Assembly (NCBI GenBank): GCA_009903795.1
Contig: WYER01000012.1
Span: forward strand, 1 to 64,000
Length of the DNA: 64,000 nucleotides
Origin: Nitrososphaerota archaeon
GTDB taxonomy: Archaea; Thermoproteota; Nitrososphaeria; Conexivisphaerales; UBA164
Direction of reading: 5' to 3'
Position numbers and translations under genes: made by a program. A model generated the notes under the pieces. The model saw nothing but the letters and a program-made list of their open reading frames with translations. It ran no database searches and was not told where the DNA came from. The number at the start of each line of letters is the position of its first letter. Position 1 is the stretch's first letter. Shown here piece by piece: positions 8,612 to 17,909 of this stretch.

Positions 8612-9352
8612 CAGTAGTTCAAAACTTTTTTCTGACTTTATGATAAATTCGTCATCTTAACAGTTTTATAAACGGCTTTAATTTTAAAATAGCTCCAGAA
8701 CCGCAGACAGGTTAATCAAATTTCTCAGATTCTTTTAATCTCTTTTATCGATTACAAAATGAACGAAAGCCTAACCTCTTCTAGAGGCGGGATAAAATTT
8801 AAATTACCAAAACATTGTAAAGCGTATTAAACTGTGTCCCGAAAGGGGATGCCACCAAAAGGGCCAACATATACCCGAGTCCGTTGAGGATAATGGTAAG
8901 TGGCTGAAGGTACAGCCCGTGGTCTACCGCTGGACGAGCGGAGCGGGGTGGGCAACCACTAGCTATGAAGTCATGAAGATGAAGGCGATAAACCACAAAC
9001 CTATGATCCGCCTTGAAGGAACTATCACCTTTTAAGGCGGTGAGGAGGTCAGAGGCTCTCAACGCCGCATTTCTTCATTGTACTTTAAAACTCTCTATGG
9101 ATCCTGCTCTTTTATGTTATTCCTTACAGTCTGTCCGCATACATCAATAGATGAAGCAGCCCCTTAATATGAGTTCGTTATTGAAGGAAGAACTTTCTTT
9201 TCGCCATCTCGAGCCTTTATAGCCTTGTCGATAGACTCATAAACATATGTTAAGTACTTGTTACCAACGTTAGATCGCAGGATGCTGTTCATTGCCATAA
9301 CGTTAAACAGTAATCTGCACTAAAAAAGTTTTGATCTACTGTGACGGAAGGG
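8612..9352. mobile_element. decayed ISH3-like insertion sequence, itself interrupted by a miniature IS605 element
   Basis: The outer ends are inverted: AGTTCAAAACTTTTT at about 8617 and aaaaagttttgatctact at about 9325-9342. The same ends and flanking sequence recur at 59155-59660, for example a shared caggttaatcaaa segment at 8707-8719. On the minus strand 9300-9065 reads like a transposase N-terminus (MAMNSILRSNVGNKYL, then SSIDVCGQTVRNNIKEQDP), broken by stops. A 308-bp IS605-derived element sits inside at 8756-9063. Only about 430 bp of the host element remain, so it is a deletion remnant. The family assignment rests on the N-terminal segment only. Confidence 0.6.
8756..9063 (+). mobile_element. 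308-bp miniature IS605-type element (left end, tnpB 3' tail and right end only)
   Basis: The left end AAAATGAACGAAAGCC follows a TTAC target at 8752-8755. It carries the cctcttctagaggcggg hairpin also seen at 1100-1135 and 35735-35769. The interior (about 8880-9035) matches the element at 35462-35769 through a stretch encoding GKWLK-QPVVYRWTSGAGW and NH-PMIRL, the kind of tail found at the C-terminus of archaeal TnpB proteins. It ends with a CCGCCTT/AAGGCGG hairpin and a TCAAC right end. Start codon, RuvC domain and zinc ribbon are gone. What is left corresponds to the region that in IS605 elements specifies the omega (guide) RNA. Confidence 0.7.
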
Positions 9353-9441
9353 GGACTTTTGCCCCTTATTTAAGCATAAACGTTAGTATAGTATAAACTA
9401 TATCTGAAAATCTTTACGGTTAAAAAATAATTAAAGCTTTT

Positions 9442-9891
9442 TTATGAAAGCTGCATCGCGGTTACAACAGGAGAGAGAATATAGTTGCCTTTTCCTGTCA
9501 TTATTAGATGGGGTCCCACTATGATCTCAAGCTTAGAGGTGCTGCCTCCCTGCACCCTAAGGCCTCCTGCAATTATCGGTATTTTAAAAACCCCACTTGG
9601 AATGTTAACACTCACGTTGATGCCACCTATGGAGACGGTTGCAGATTTGATAACGAGTCTGACCTCTGTATAATTTCCAACAGGAATTTTAGATGATGCT
9701 AAAAAAGATAAATTAGATGAAAGCACTACGGTCTTTGTACTATTTGAAATCGTTACCCACTGGCCTGTTTTTGAATGTATCATTACTGAAGATATCGTTA
9801 TGTATATGGGGTCTGAATTACCTGTGGTAACGTAGACATTAACTGTACCGTATGAAGAATAATAGTAAAACCCTATCCCAGCTACAACCAC
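9442..9891 (-). CDS. membrane-anchored extracellular protein with a DUF4382-like domain
   Basis: The protein has an N-terminal hydrophobic anchor followed by an all-beta domain: GTVNVYVTTG, SDPIYITISSVMIHSKTGQWVTIS, then TKTVVLSS, VGNYTEVRLVIKSATV, NIPSGVFKIPI and a final NYILSPVVTAM. This order of strands matches DUF4382 proteins, which are secreted and of unknown function. The first ATG/GTG/TTG in frame is the GTG at 9891, inside the hydrophobic stretch. The frame is open upstream to about 9985 and adds FKKFFKIINKTFLASIIIVI, a much better basic-plus-hydrophobic anchor. The true start is therefore probably upstream at a rare codon (CTG, ATT or ATA), or the gene has lost its start. Confidence 0.6.
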   Translation of the reverse strand: MVVAGIGFYYYSSYGTVNVYVTTGNSDPIYITISSVMIHSKTGQWVTISNSTKTVVLSSNLSFLASSKIPVGNYTEVRLVIKSATVSIGGINVSVNIPSGVFKIPIIAGGLRVQGGSTSKLEIIVGPHLIMTGKGNYILSPVVTAMQLS

Positions 9892-10027
9892 GATGACAAT
9901 AATTATTGAAGCCAGAAAAGTTTTGTTTATAATTTTAAAAAATTTTTTGAAAAATAAAAATATTTCTGAAAAATTAGATTATATCTAGATCAAATAATAT
10001 AAATATTAAAAATTTTTACTAAAAATC

Positions 10028-10897
10028 TTAAATATAATTTAATATTGAGTAAGATATAATAAGAAAGAAAACAATTGTTAGATATATGTTTGAAAATATA
10101 AATAACCTCATTGCGTCTTTCTGAACCTCGCTGCTAATAAACAACTTTATCGAAAGAAAAAGTATCGCTATTCCGAACAAAATCATTACAGACGAAAAGT
10201 AAGGGCTCATATAAGTCAATCCATAATAAGCGGTAACAATAAAGAGCCCTACGGCAAACGCACCTATTGCATATGAAGACGCTTTAACGCCTTTAACTAC
10301 AGGAAGCATCGGTATGTTGGCCTTTTCATAATCATCCTTATACTTGATTGCTATGCTCCATATATGAACTGGGGTCCAGATTATTATAGCAAGCAGTATG
10401 AGAAATGGTTTTATAGAAAATAATTCTCCTGTTGTGGCGCTCCAGCCTGCCATTACAGGTGCTCCGCCTGCTATCGATCCTATAAGAATGTTGTAGTATG
10501 TTCTTCTTTTACTCAAAAAATTGTAGAGAACTGGGTCAAAGGCTATTCCGATTAAGATCCAAAAAGATTCGTACGTGTTAACAAATAAAGATATTAAAAG
10601 TCCGAGGATGAGTACTGTTATTGCAAAAACTATTGCCTCGCGGGGGGTAATCTGTCCTGATGGAAGCGCTCTATTACAGGTCCTTTTCATTTTTGCGTCT
10701 ATATCTCTATCAATGTAGTTTGAAAGAGCATTAGCTCCTGAGATAGAAAGGTAAAGTGCTATCATGGCTATGACAAACCTTATAGGCTCACTCACGATTT
10801 TCTGAAAATTTATAAAAGAGCCAGTAATGCCGCCTAAGAACAAAAGCATAGAAACGGCGGGCTTTGTTAAGTTTATGTAAGCGCTGAATTTGTTCAT
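10028..10897 (-). CDS. ctaB: protoheme IX farnesyltransferase (heme O synthase)
   Basis: A UbiA-family prenyltransferase of 289 residues with about eight membrane segments. The first prenyl-diphosphate motif is NYIDRDIDAKMKRTCNRALPSG, the form specific to heme O synthases. The second is the region WTPVHIWSIAIKYKDDYEKANIPMLPVV, again diagnostic. The enzyme attaches a farnesyl or longer chain to heme B for heme-copper terminal oxidases, so the host very likely respires oxygen. No oxidase subunit lies in the window. It appears monocistronic, with an AT-rich upstream region. Confidence 0.92.
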   Translation of the reverse strand: MNKFSAYINLTKPAVSMLLFLGGITGSFINFQKIVSEPIRFVIAMIALYLSISGANALSNYIDRDIDAKMKRTCNRALPSGQITPREAIVFAITVLILGLLISLFVNTYESFWILIGIAFDPVLYNFLSKRRTYYNILIGSIAGGAPVMAGWSATTGELFSIKPFLILLAIIIWTPVHIWSIAIKYKDDYEKANIPMLPVVKGVKASSYAIGAFAVGLFIVTAYYGLTYMSPYFSSVMILFGIAILFLSIKLFISSEVQKDAMRLFIFSNIYLTIVFFLIISYSILNYI

Positions 10898-11139
10898 TTA
10901 AAAACATACCGCATCATAAAAAATAACCTTTTACTAAAAAGTTGGCCAAGCCGTATGCAATTAAATAATTAAATCCTTTTTACAGTTTTTTATTTTTCAT
11001 GATTCTGGTTGGTATATTTGGTCTTGTTGTGTTAGGCACCATATGGCTGTTTCAACAGCAGCCTTTTCTAGGCTTCCCCATAAGCCTGTTTAAAAACCTC
11101 TTCTATTGTTATTGTTTGGTTTGACAACTTTTCCATAAG

Positions 11140-12177
11140 CCACTTTAGGACTTAGCTTAAACCTCTCGTCTGTATTGTTTAAAGCTTCCAGAGCTCCTTT
11201 TTGGGGAGAGGGGCTGACGTTTGAAGGTTCTGTATGCTTGTTTGGAGCTTGTTGTATTTACTGCTGGTAGTCTATCAGAGTTATAGCGGCCTAAATGTTT
11301 CCTTGAGTAGTTTCGGTAGCTTCCTGTTTAGTTGACTTATTATATGCTTCATTTTCCTTGCCCTTGAAATGCTTGACCAGTAAAAAGCCTCGTCAACTGT
11401 GTCTTCGGCTATTAATATTGTTGCTTTTCCTGCTACTCGTCTTCCTGTTCTGCCACGGCGCTGGATATAGCGTATCTAGCATGGAACAGGCTTATAAAAC
11501 GCCACATGATAAACTTTCGGAATCTCTAAGTCAAGCCCTCCTCAGCTATGCTTGTGGCTATCAACATATTTGCTTCACCACACCTGAGCTTTTCAAGGAC
11601 TTGCCGCTGCTGTTCCTGCGACATTCCTAGATCGCCTTCCCTTCTGCACTGACTTACGAAACGTTCACCTTCAACCTTGAATTGTTATTAGAGCTTTTAG
11701 CAAGGCATTTACTGTATCGCGGTACTGAGTTAAAACAATAAGCTTCGAGTCTGGCTTGGCTTGAAGCTAACCTTCCAAAACTTTTACAAGCTCTTTCACC
11801 TTCGGGTTTTTTGCTACCATACAGCTTCTGAGCGCTTTTCTGGCTTCAATGAACAACAGGTAGTTTAAAATTTACTTGTGACCTCTGCTTCCCTCCATGG
11901 CCATACGTTTAATGTTTTTCTTAATGAAGGCTTCTAGGGTTTTAGGGTCCTGAAATTCTATTAGCTCTCTCATGTGGGCTATGCTTAGGGCTGCTGTAGC
12001 TTCCACTTTCAGCTGGTATAGGTATCCGCCATTTCACGAACTTTATAGGCTTCTCTTCTTTTAAGGCATTCCAAGAGAGCTGTTAAAGCAGCGAGATGGG
12101 CTACTCCCCCCATTCTTTAGGGGGTTTCTGAAAGTTCTTCAGACATGTATCAATAATTCTGTTCATGCGTTTTCACC
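11140..12177 (-). pseudogene. ruined Hef/FANCM-type SF2 helicase gene
   Basis: The 1.28-kb space between ctaB and pstB contains no intact gene. Minus-strand pieces line up in order with the helicase part of archaeal Hef/FANCM. About 11,560-11,620 reads EQQRQVLEKLRCGEANMLIATSIAEEG, followed by a VYHVAFYKPVP-like segment. After a shift come RRGRTGRRVAGKATILIAED and SSISRARKMKHIISQLN (about 11,350-11,460). Upstream pieces (11,830-12,110) give helical segments such as ATAALSIAHMRELIEF. Hef is a fork-structure helicase/nuclease in DNA repair. Several stops and frameshifts show the gene is dead. 10,898-11,140 holds nothing I can identify. Confidence 0.75.
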
Positions 12178-12936
12178 TCAGCCGAACTCTCCAGTTATGT
12201 ATCTCTTTGTTAACTCGTGTTTTGGATTCTCAAAAATTTGCTTGGTCGGACCATATTCTATTAGTTCGCCCAAGTAAAAGAAGGCTGTGTAATCTGAAAC
12301 TCTTGCTGCCTGTTGCATGTTATGGGTTACAATGACTACTGTGTAATTCTTAGCCAATTTTCTTATGAGAGCCTCTATTTTTGCAGCGGCTATTGGGTCA
12401 AGAGCTGAGGTGGGCTCATCCATCAATAGGACCTCCGGTTCTACAGCTAACGCGCGTGCTATGCAAAGTCTTTGTTGCTGCCCGCCAGAAAGGCTAGCCC
12501 CGGACTTGTTTAAGGCTCCCTTAACTTCGTCCCAAAGATTGGCTAGTTCCAGGCTTCGCCTAACAGCAGCGTCGAGGATTTTCTTGTCTCGGATGCCATT
12601 CAATTTTAAGCCCACAGCCACGTTGTCGTAGATGGACATCATTGGAAATGGGTTTGGCTTTTGAAAAACCATACCGATTTTCCTTCTTATCATAACAGGG
12701 TCAACACCGTCATCGTAGATGTTTATTCCATTAAACAGAACCTTTCCAGAAACCCGAGCACCTGGGGTGATTTCATGCATCCTGTTAAGGCAACGGAGAA
12801 AAGTGGTTTTACCACTTCCAGACGGGCCGATAATGGCTGTTACGGCATTCTCCTCTATTTTCATGTTAATGTTTTTTAACACATGCATTGAGCCGAACCA
12901 CGCGTTTAAGTTTTGAATGTCAAACTTAACCGCCAT
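12178..12936 (-). CDS. pstB: phosphate ABC transporter ATP-binding protein
   Basis: 252 residues with Walker A GPSGSGKT (37-44), the Q-loop in [10 protein letters not shown], signature [14 protein letters not shown], Walker [14 protein letters not shown] and the switch histidine in [13 protein letters not shown]. The [15 protein letters not shown] segment and [12 protein letters not shown] are typical of PstB rather than other ABC ATPases. It energises high-affinity phosphate import with PstC and PstA. It is the last gene of pstS-pstC-pstA-pstB, its start overlapping the pstA stop. Codon choice and base composition in the whole pst block look richer in G+C than in neighbouring operons. Confidence 0.95.
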   Translation of the reverse strand: MAVKFDIQNLNAWFGSMHVLKNINMKIEENAVTAIIGPSGSGKTTFLRCLNRMHEITPGARVSGKVLFNGINIYDDGVDPVMIRRKIGMVFQKPNPFPMMSIYDNVAVGLKLNGIRDKKILDAAVRRSLELANLWDEVKGALNKSGASLSGGQQQRLCIARALAVEPEVLLMDEPTSALDPIAAAKIEALIRKLAKNYTVVIVTHNMQQAARVSDYTAFFYLGELIEYGPTKQIFENPKHELTKRYITGEFG

Positions 12937-13766
12937 CAGTATCTCCCCTTAGTTAGAACCCTCGCGGCTACGCTTATTCCCAAAACCAGCAGAATAAGAA
13001 CAAGTGCCGATCCCCAAGCTAATGTTAACCAGTTTTTGAAAGGCGACATGGCAAATATAAAGATGTCTAGTGCTAGATTGGCAACTGGGCGATCAAACCC
13101 TGCGAACCACCACCGCCAAAAACCCATAGTAACAAGCACAGGTGCCGATTCGCCAGCAATCCTTGCAATGGAAAGCAGCAATCCCGTGACTATAGCCTTT
13201 TTTGCACCGCTGAACACGACTGTAACTGTTGCTTTCCATCTTGGGATACCTAGGGCAATTGCTGCTTCACGAATGCTCATAGGCACAAGTTTTAACGCCT
13301 CTTCGGTTGTCCTAGTCACTATAGGAATCATTATCACGGACAACGCGAAGGCCGCTGCTATAACCGAGAACCCGATTGAAAGTGTAATTAAGGCATAAGC
13401 GAAAACCCCTATGACAATTGACGGAATTCCCATTAATACATCATGGAGGAACCTAACAACCACAGATAGCTTCGATTCACCATATTCGCTAAGGAATATG
13501 CCAGACATTAATCCAATTGGAACACCGATTAATGAAGCCAATCCAATAGTTATTAATGTTCCCTGGATGGCGTTTGCAACACCTCCACCAACCTCGCCAA
13601 CAGTAGGTGTGGGTTTAATGAAGAATTCGATGCTGATTGTAGAAAAGCCCCTCACAACCACCTCATACAATATGCTGAAAAGGGGAACCAGAGCCAAAAA
13701 AAGGGCGAGGTAAACAAGAAACTGTACAAGATGATTTTTGACGACTCTGAACTTGTAATGGTCCAT
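12936..13766 (-). CDS. pstA: phosphate ABC transporter permease
   Basis: About 276 residues with six membrane segments. The permease EAA loop is in [32 protein letters not shown] start at the ATG at 13766 ([11 protein letters not shown]), five nucleotides after the pstC stop, with a GAGGG Shine-Dalgarno-like run just upstream. The longer TTG start at 13817 would overlap pstC. It forms the membrane channel of the phosphate importer with PstC. Confidence 0.93.
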   Translation of the reverse strand: MDHYKFRVVKNHLVQFLVYLALFLALVPLFSILYEVVVRGFSTISIEFFIKPTPTVGEVGGGVANAIQGTLITIGLASLIGVPIGLMSGIFLSEYGESKLSVVVRFLHDVLMGIPSIVIGVFAYALITLSIGFSVIAAAFALSVIMIPIVTRTTEEALKLVPMSIREAAIALGIPRWKATVTVVFSGAKKAIVTGLLLSIARIAGESAPVLVTMGFWRWWFAGFDRPVANLALDIFIFAMSPFKNWLTLAWGSALVLILLVLGISVAARVLTKGRY

Positions 13767-13770
13767 GTCT

Positions 13771-14763
13771 CTATTCCCTCGCAATACCCCTTGTGAATCT
13801 GAGAGTCCGCCAAACAATCAGCCTAGCAAGAATGTTGATTATCAAAGCTACAAACAACAAAACTAGTCCAACATTTATTAAGGCGCTGATGTAGAGGTCA
13901 TACGTTGCCTCCAAAAGTTCATTAGCTATGATGGCTGCCATTGTATACCAAGCATCAAACAGCGATGAGGGCCAAACCTGGAATTTGTTGCCAATAACCA
14001 TTGTTATTGCCATGGTTTCGCCAACTGCTCGTGCCAAGCCAAGAATTATAGCGCCTATAACTCCTGAACGAGCATAGCTTATCACAGTTTTTGTTGTTTC
14101 CCATTTTGTTGCGCCGAGAGCTATCATAGCTTCCCGCTGGGAATTCGGCACTGTCAAGAAAAGATCACGCATGACGGCAGAAACCGTTGGAATAATCATT
14201 ATGGCTAGAACAATTCCACCTGTTAAGACGCCTCCGCCGTAAATGGGCCCTGAGAAAATGGGGATAAAACCAAACGCTGTTTGCAGGTATGGATATACAT
14301 GGTTGCGAAGGAAGGGGATGAGCACAAATATTCCCCAAAGCCCGTAAATAACGCTTGGAACAGCGGCTAAAAGCTCGACGAGAAAGGAAACTGCAAGCCC
14401 GAATTTTTTAGGCATATATTCCGAAAGAGCTAAACCAACGCCTAAGCTTATGGGTATGCCTATTAAGAGGGCAATGGCTGAAGTGACTAACGTGCCTAGT
14501 ATAAGCGGCAAGGCCCCAAAAACTTTTGAAACAGCGGGATCCCATTTGGTTCCAACAATAAAGTTTAAACCAAAAGTTTGTATGGAAAGCCAAGATCCCT
14601 TAACCAGTTCGTAAACCATTAAACCAAGAAGCAAAAAGATGCTAGAAGCAACTAGGGCGCTTACAAGTTTAAAAATGTCGTCGCCTTTAAAGTGGTTAAG
14701 CTGTAAAATGAATTTTATGTTTAAATTGCAAAAAAAAGGAAATACTTTCTGTGAAATCTTCAT
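13771..14763 (-). CDS. pstC: phosphate ABC transporter permease
   Basis: 330 residues with six core membrane segments and a 30-residue hydrophilic lead. The EAA loop reads NSQREAMIALGATKWETTKTVI, and the early segment ALPLILGTLVTSAIALLIGIPISLGVGLALSEY is typical of PstC. It starts seven nucleotides after the pstS stop, so it is co-translated with it. Confidence 0.93.
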   Translation of the reverse strand: MKISQKVFPFFCNLNIKFILQLNHFKGDDIFKLVSALVASSIFLLLGLMVYELVKGSWLSIQTFGLNFIVGTKWDPAVSKVFGALPLILGTLVTSAIALLIGIPISLGVGLALSEYMPKKFGLAVSFLVELLAAVPSVIYGLWGIFVLIPFLRNHVYPYLQTAFGFIPIFSGPIYGGGVLTGGIVLAIMIIPTVSAVMRDLFLTVPNSQREAMIALGATKWETTKTVISYARSGVIGAIILGLARAVGETMAITMVIGNKFQVWPSSLFDAWYTMAAIIANELLEATYDLYISALINVGLVLLFVALIINILARLIVWRTLRFTRGIARE

Positions 14764-14769
14764 GCCTCG

Positions 14770-15885
14770 TCACTTATGTAGTTGCTGTCCGTTGAATGTT
14801 ATCATACGGATTGTTTGCTCATCATTTGCCACAACATTTGATGGTAAGGGAACATAGTATAAACCAGGTGCATAATTTTGGCCGTCATGTACCGCCCACC
14901 AGAGGAAGTCCACTAAGGCTTTGGCAGTAGCCTCGTTCATGTTAGGCAAAACGTTCAATTCCTTGTATACGATGATGTAGGAGAAGCTTGTTATTGGATA
15001 AGCCCCGTGTGCTTGTGTGTTATTAGCTAAGCTGTCAACTATTGAAACATTTGACCAGCTTGCGTCGCCCCGTGGCAGGGTTATCGCAGCATATTGTGCC
15101 GCTTTGGCGATCGATTCTATGCTGGGCTCGATGAATTCGCCAGCTGCATTCTGAACATATCCGTAAGTCAAATTGTTTACCATTGCATACGTAAATTCAA
15201 CATAGCCAATAGAATAAGGCGTCTGCTGTACAAGAGCTGTAACCCCATCACTTCCTTTCCCTCCAATACCCGTAGGCCAATTAACGGATGTTCCTCTTCC
15301 AACAGTTTCTTTCCATTCTGGGCTGAAATCTGACAAGAAGCTAGTCCAGATGAAGGTGGTGCCACTTCCATCAGACCTATGTACCACAGTGATTGGTTGG
15401 TCTGGAAGGCTTATGCCAGGATTTATTGCAGCAAGTCTAGCATCATTCCATTTGGTAATCTTTCCGAGGTATATTTCTGCAAGAATTTCTCCTGTGAATT
15501 TCAGTCCTTTACCTATGCCCGGCAGATTGTAAATTACAACAACTCCTCCAATGGTTATTGGTATGTGCAAAGTGTTAGGCGCCTTTGCGGCTTGCGCCGC
15601 TGTGAGTGGAGCATCGGTGCCTGCAAAATACACGGTCTTTTCAATGTGTTGTTGTATTCCTCCACCACTTCCAATTCCTTGATAATTAATTTGGACGTTA
15701 GGTTTGATCTTATGGTATTCCGCTGCCCACTTATCAACTAATGGAAAGATAAAGGTTGATCCTGCACCATTCAATGTTACCTTCTGCGCGGTTGCTGAGT
15801 TTTCTAAGTATTGATAAGCAAATGCGCTAGCGACGACTAAGGCAATTATTGCTATTGTAATGGCAACCTTATATGTTGTCTTCAT
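14770..15885 (-). CDS. pstS: phosphate-binding protein of the Pst transporter
   Basis: I take the ATG at 15885 (MKTTYKVAITIAIIALVVASAFAYQY), which gives a basic-hydrophobic signal anchor and has a GGGGGT run just upstream. The frame from 16014 would cross the divergent phoU promoter. The mature part has the PstS signature elements: VTLNGAGSTFIFPLVDKW at the N-terminus, GIGSGGGIQQ, then VVHRSDGSGTTFIWTSFLS (phosphate-binding loop). It captures phosphate outside the cell and delivers it to PstCA. Length about 371 residues. It is the first gene of the operon, divergent from the PhoU-like regulator. Confidence 0.93.
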   Translation of the reverse strand: MKTTYKVAITIAIIALVVASAFAYQYLENSATAQKVTLNGAGSTFIFPLVDKWAAEYHKIKPNVQINYQGIGSGGGIQQHIEKTVYFAGTDAPLTAAQAAKAPNTLHIPITIGGVVVIYNLPGIGKGLKFTGEILAEIYLGKITKWNDARLAAINPGISLPDQPITVVHRSDGSGTTFIWTSFLSDFSPEWKETVGRGTSVNWPTGIGGKGSDGVTALVQQTPYSIGYVEFTYAMVNNLTYGYVQNAAGEFIEPSIESIAKAAQYAAITLPRGDASWSNVSIVDSLANNTQAHGAYPITSFSYIIVYKELNVLPNMNEATAKALVDFLWWAVHDGQNYAPGLYYVPLPSNVVANDEQTIRMITFNGQQLHK

Positions 15886-15920
15886 ACACTTTACCCCCAT
15901 TATCATTACGAAAGAAAAAT

Positions 15921-15967
15921 CTATATACCTTAGCCATATAGAAAATGTAGATGAAAATTTTCTATAT
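15921..15967. promoter_or_regulatory. 11-bp inverted repeat at the pstS/phoU divergent promoter
   Basis: ATATAGAAAAT (15936-15946) and ATTTTCTATAT (15957-15967) are perfect inverted arms with a 10-nt spacer. They straddle the phoU start at 15951. A TATA-like ctatatac at 15921-15928 is placed about 26 nt upstream of that ATG, which suggests a leaderless phoU message. The position fits an operator for the AbrB-type DNA-binding domain of the PhoU protein, or another phosphate regulator. That is inference from position and symmetry. Confidence 0.55.
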
Positions 15968-17030
15968 AAACTATATAGAGACAAAAATAAGAGAGCAAAC
16001 AAACGAGGAAACAAGAAAAATCCAGATCACTGGAAAATCCACATACATAGTCTCCCTTCCAAAAAAATGGGTTACTTCGCTAGGGCTAAAGGCTGGAAGC
16101 CCAATAACAATAACAATACAAGATAATTCACTCATTTTAACCCCAAAAGAAATGGTCAAACCTGCAACTCAGCCAGCAGAAGCCATCCTTATCGTCTCAA
16201 GTAAAGATGATCCCAACACTATAATAAGGACTATAATTTCCCTATACTTAGTAGGCTACAACTCCATCGTAGTGCGAACAAAAGAAGAACGCATAGACCC
16301 CATACAAATAAGCGTGATAAAAGAGCTAACGAGGAAAAAGCTGGTCGGCACAGAAATTATATCGGAAACCTTAAACGAAATCAAACTGCAAACGTTAGCA
16401 AGCTATCCCGGGCTTTCCGTTGAAAATGCTTTAAGACGTATGTGCATAATTGCCACTTCAATGCACAGAGACGCAATACAAGCGTTGAAGAACTTGGACA
16501 AAAAGCTTGCCCAAGAAGTCATCCAGCTTGACGACGAAGTTGACCGCTTTAGCCTTTACATAATGCGCCAGTTAGAAGTAGCTGTGCAAAACCCGAAAAT
16601 CTTAAAGGAAATTGGACTTTCCAGCCTACGAGACTGTTTAGGCTACAGGGTAATTGTAAAATTTGTCGAAAGAATTGCTGATCACGCAGTACGCATTGCA
16701 GAAAACATTTTAGAACTAAAAGAAAAACCAAACGAAGCAGTTTTCAAGATACTTAATGAAATTAGCATGTTTGCACAAAACGTATTCGAAGACGTAGTAA
16801 AAGCACTATTCAAAAAGGATTATGCCTTAGCGAATCAAGTAATCTCTAAAGCAAAAACAATAGAAACCATCGAAAACAAAGCAATAAAAGAAATTCGGCC
16901 CAAAATAAAACAGGCCGATGTCTCCAACATAAAAATGATAACGGAAAGCATAAGACGGACAGCTGAATACGCAAGCGACATAGCAGAAATAGTCCTAAAC
17001 CTAAACATAAACCAGATAATCGAAATATAA
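15951..17030 (+). CDS. phoU: phosphate uptake regulator: AbrB/SpoVT DNA-binding domain fused to PhoU domain
   Basis: 359 residues. Residues about 20-60 (RKIQITGKSTYIVSLPKKWVTSLGLKAGSPITI) are a SpoVT/AbrB swapped-hairpin domain. Residues about 150-355 are the helical PhoU repeat, with conserved acidic metal-binding segments such as QLDDEVDRFSLYIMRQ, RVIVKFVERIADHAVRIAENI and ESIRRTAEYASDIAEIVLN. In archaea such fusions are thought to sense phosphate state and repress pst transcription directly. It is divergent from pstSCAB. ATG 15951 is the only start codon between the stop and the AbrB domain. Confidence 0.88.
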   Translation: MKIFYINYIETKIREQTNEETRKIQITGKSTYIVSLPKKWVTSLGLKAGSPITITIQDNSLILTPKEMVKPATQPAEAILIVSSKDDPNTIIRTIISLYLVGYNSIVVRTKEERIDPIQISVIKELTRKKLVGTEIISETLNEIKLQTLASYPGLSVENALRRMCIIATSMHRDAIQALKNLDKKLAQEVIQLDDEVDRFSLYIMRQLEVAVQNPKILKEIGLSSLRDCLGYRVIVKFVERIADHAVRIAENILELKEKPNEAVFKILNEISMFAQNVFEDVVKALFKKDYALANQVISKAKTIETIENKAIKEIRPKIKQADVSNIKMITESIRRTAEYASDIAEIVLNLNINQIIEI

Positions 17031-17044
17031 CGTATCGTGCACGT

Positions 17045-17870
17045 GTGCCTATCTAAGGGCTACTATTGAAAACCAGCTTTTAAAATCGTCTCTCTAATAT
17101 CCCTAGTCACAAGGGTTGTCCTAAGAAACTTGTTCCTTTTTACACCTCTGGTATAAAAATCCAGCAGATGAGAATCTTTACCAAGCCTTTTGCTATGTTT
17201 GACCCTCTCTTCTAAGTATTCTTCATGTAAGTTATTGTTTGTTGTGGTATGAAGGTGAAGTATTGACGTTTAGCCTTGCTTAATCCCCTTCCAACCACAG
17301 CATAGTTGGAATTTTAGTGAATGTTATGCCTTTTTCATTCACTTTGGTTTCTATAAAATCTCCAAGCCTTATGCCGTCAGTTCCTGTTTAATTGCCTAGA
17401 GTTTGGGGTCTAAATACTCTGAGGACCATAAGGATATTGAAACTTTACCCCTTAGAGTAGCCATTCTAAGGATACTTTCAAGCTCCTCTTTGTTTGGAAC
17501 CCTCTCGTAGACTATTCTTGGCGTGTAAGACTCGCATCTAATGTTAACTTTGAGCTTCACGTTGACGTCGTCGTTATAGGAAAGCCAGTAGTTGAGTACC
17601 TTTTTAAACCTGTACAGGTAGGAGCCAGCTTTGCCTTCCTTCTCTATCCTCCTAATGAAATCGGTGGAGTATCCCTGAAAGCCTTAATCCTTGCATTCTT
17701 AAGAATTGCTTTAGGATCAGTCCTGTTAAGCTCGCAATAAAATCCTAAAGTTCTAAGATAGAATGTGACGGTACGATGGACCTAGCGGCTAAATTGTCAA
17801 ACCAGCGCTGGGGATCCGCATCCTCAAGCAGGTGTGCATACTTAGCACGCATACTTTATCAATAAGGTAG
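17045..17870 (-). pseudogene. ruined tyrosine recombinase/integrase beside tRNA-Val
   Basis: Minus-strand frames contain, in order, pieces of an archaeal tyrosine integrase. The N-terminal SAM-like domain is LRTLGFYCELNRTDPKAILKN, then a GSYLYRFKKVLNYWLSYN-type segment. Next come RIVYERVPNKEELESILRMA with LRGKVSISL. The catalytic core then reads TDGIRLGDF, YFTFIPQQ, then KRNKFLRTTLVTRDIRETILKAGF near 17,070. Stops and shifts interrupt it many times. Integrases of this kind insert elements into tRNA genes, and the 3' end of tRNA-Val (17910) faces this remnant. The rest of the intergenic space holds nothing else recognisable. Confidence 0.65.
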
Positions 17871-17909
17871 AAAGAATGTTCCGATACTTAAGGACTCAAA
17901 AAATTAAAT

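Noticed and set aside
8799..9062. Minus-strand frame of 87 codons over the miniature IS605 element
   Set aside because: It reads the element backwards; the element aligns with the 35.5-kb copy in the other orientation.
11358..11630. 90-codon plus-strand frame
   Set aside because: Antisense to the Hef helicase remnant, which explains the sequence better.
12365..13713. Several plus-strand frames of 60-160 codons opposite pstB and pstA
   Set aside because: They are antisense shadows of clear Pst genes, with no recognisable domains.
15860..16126. Plus-strand frame of 88 codons across the pstS/phoU gap
   Set aside because: It overlaps the signal region of pstS and the AbrB domain of phoU in another frame; no homology.
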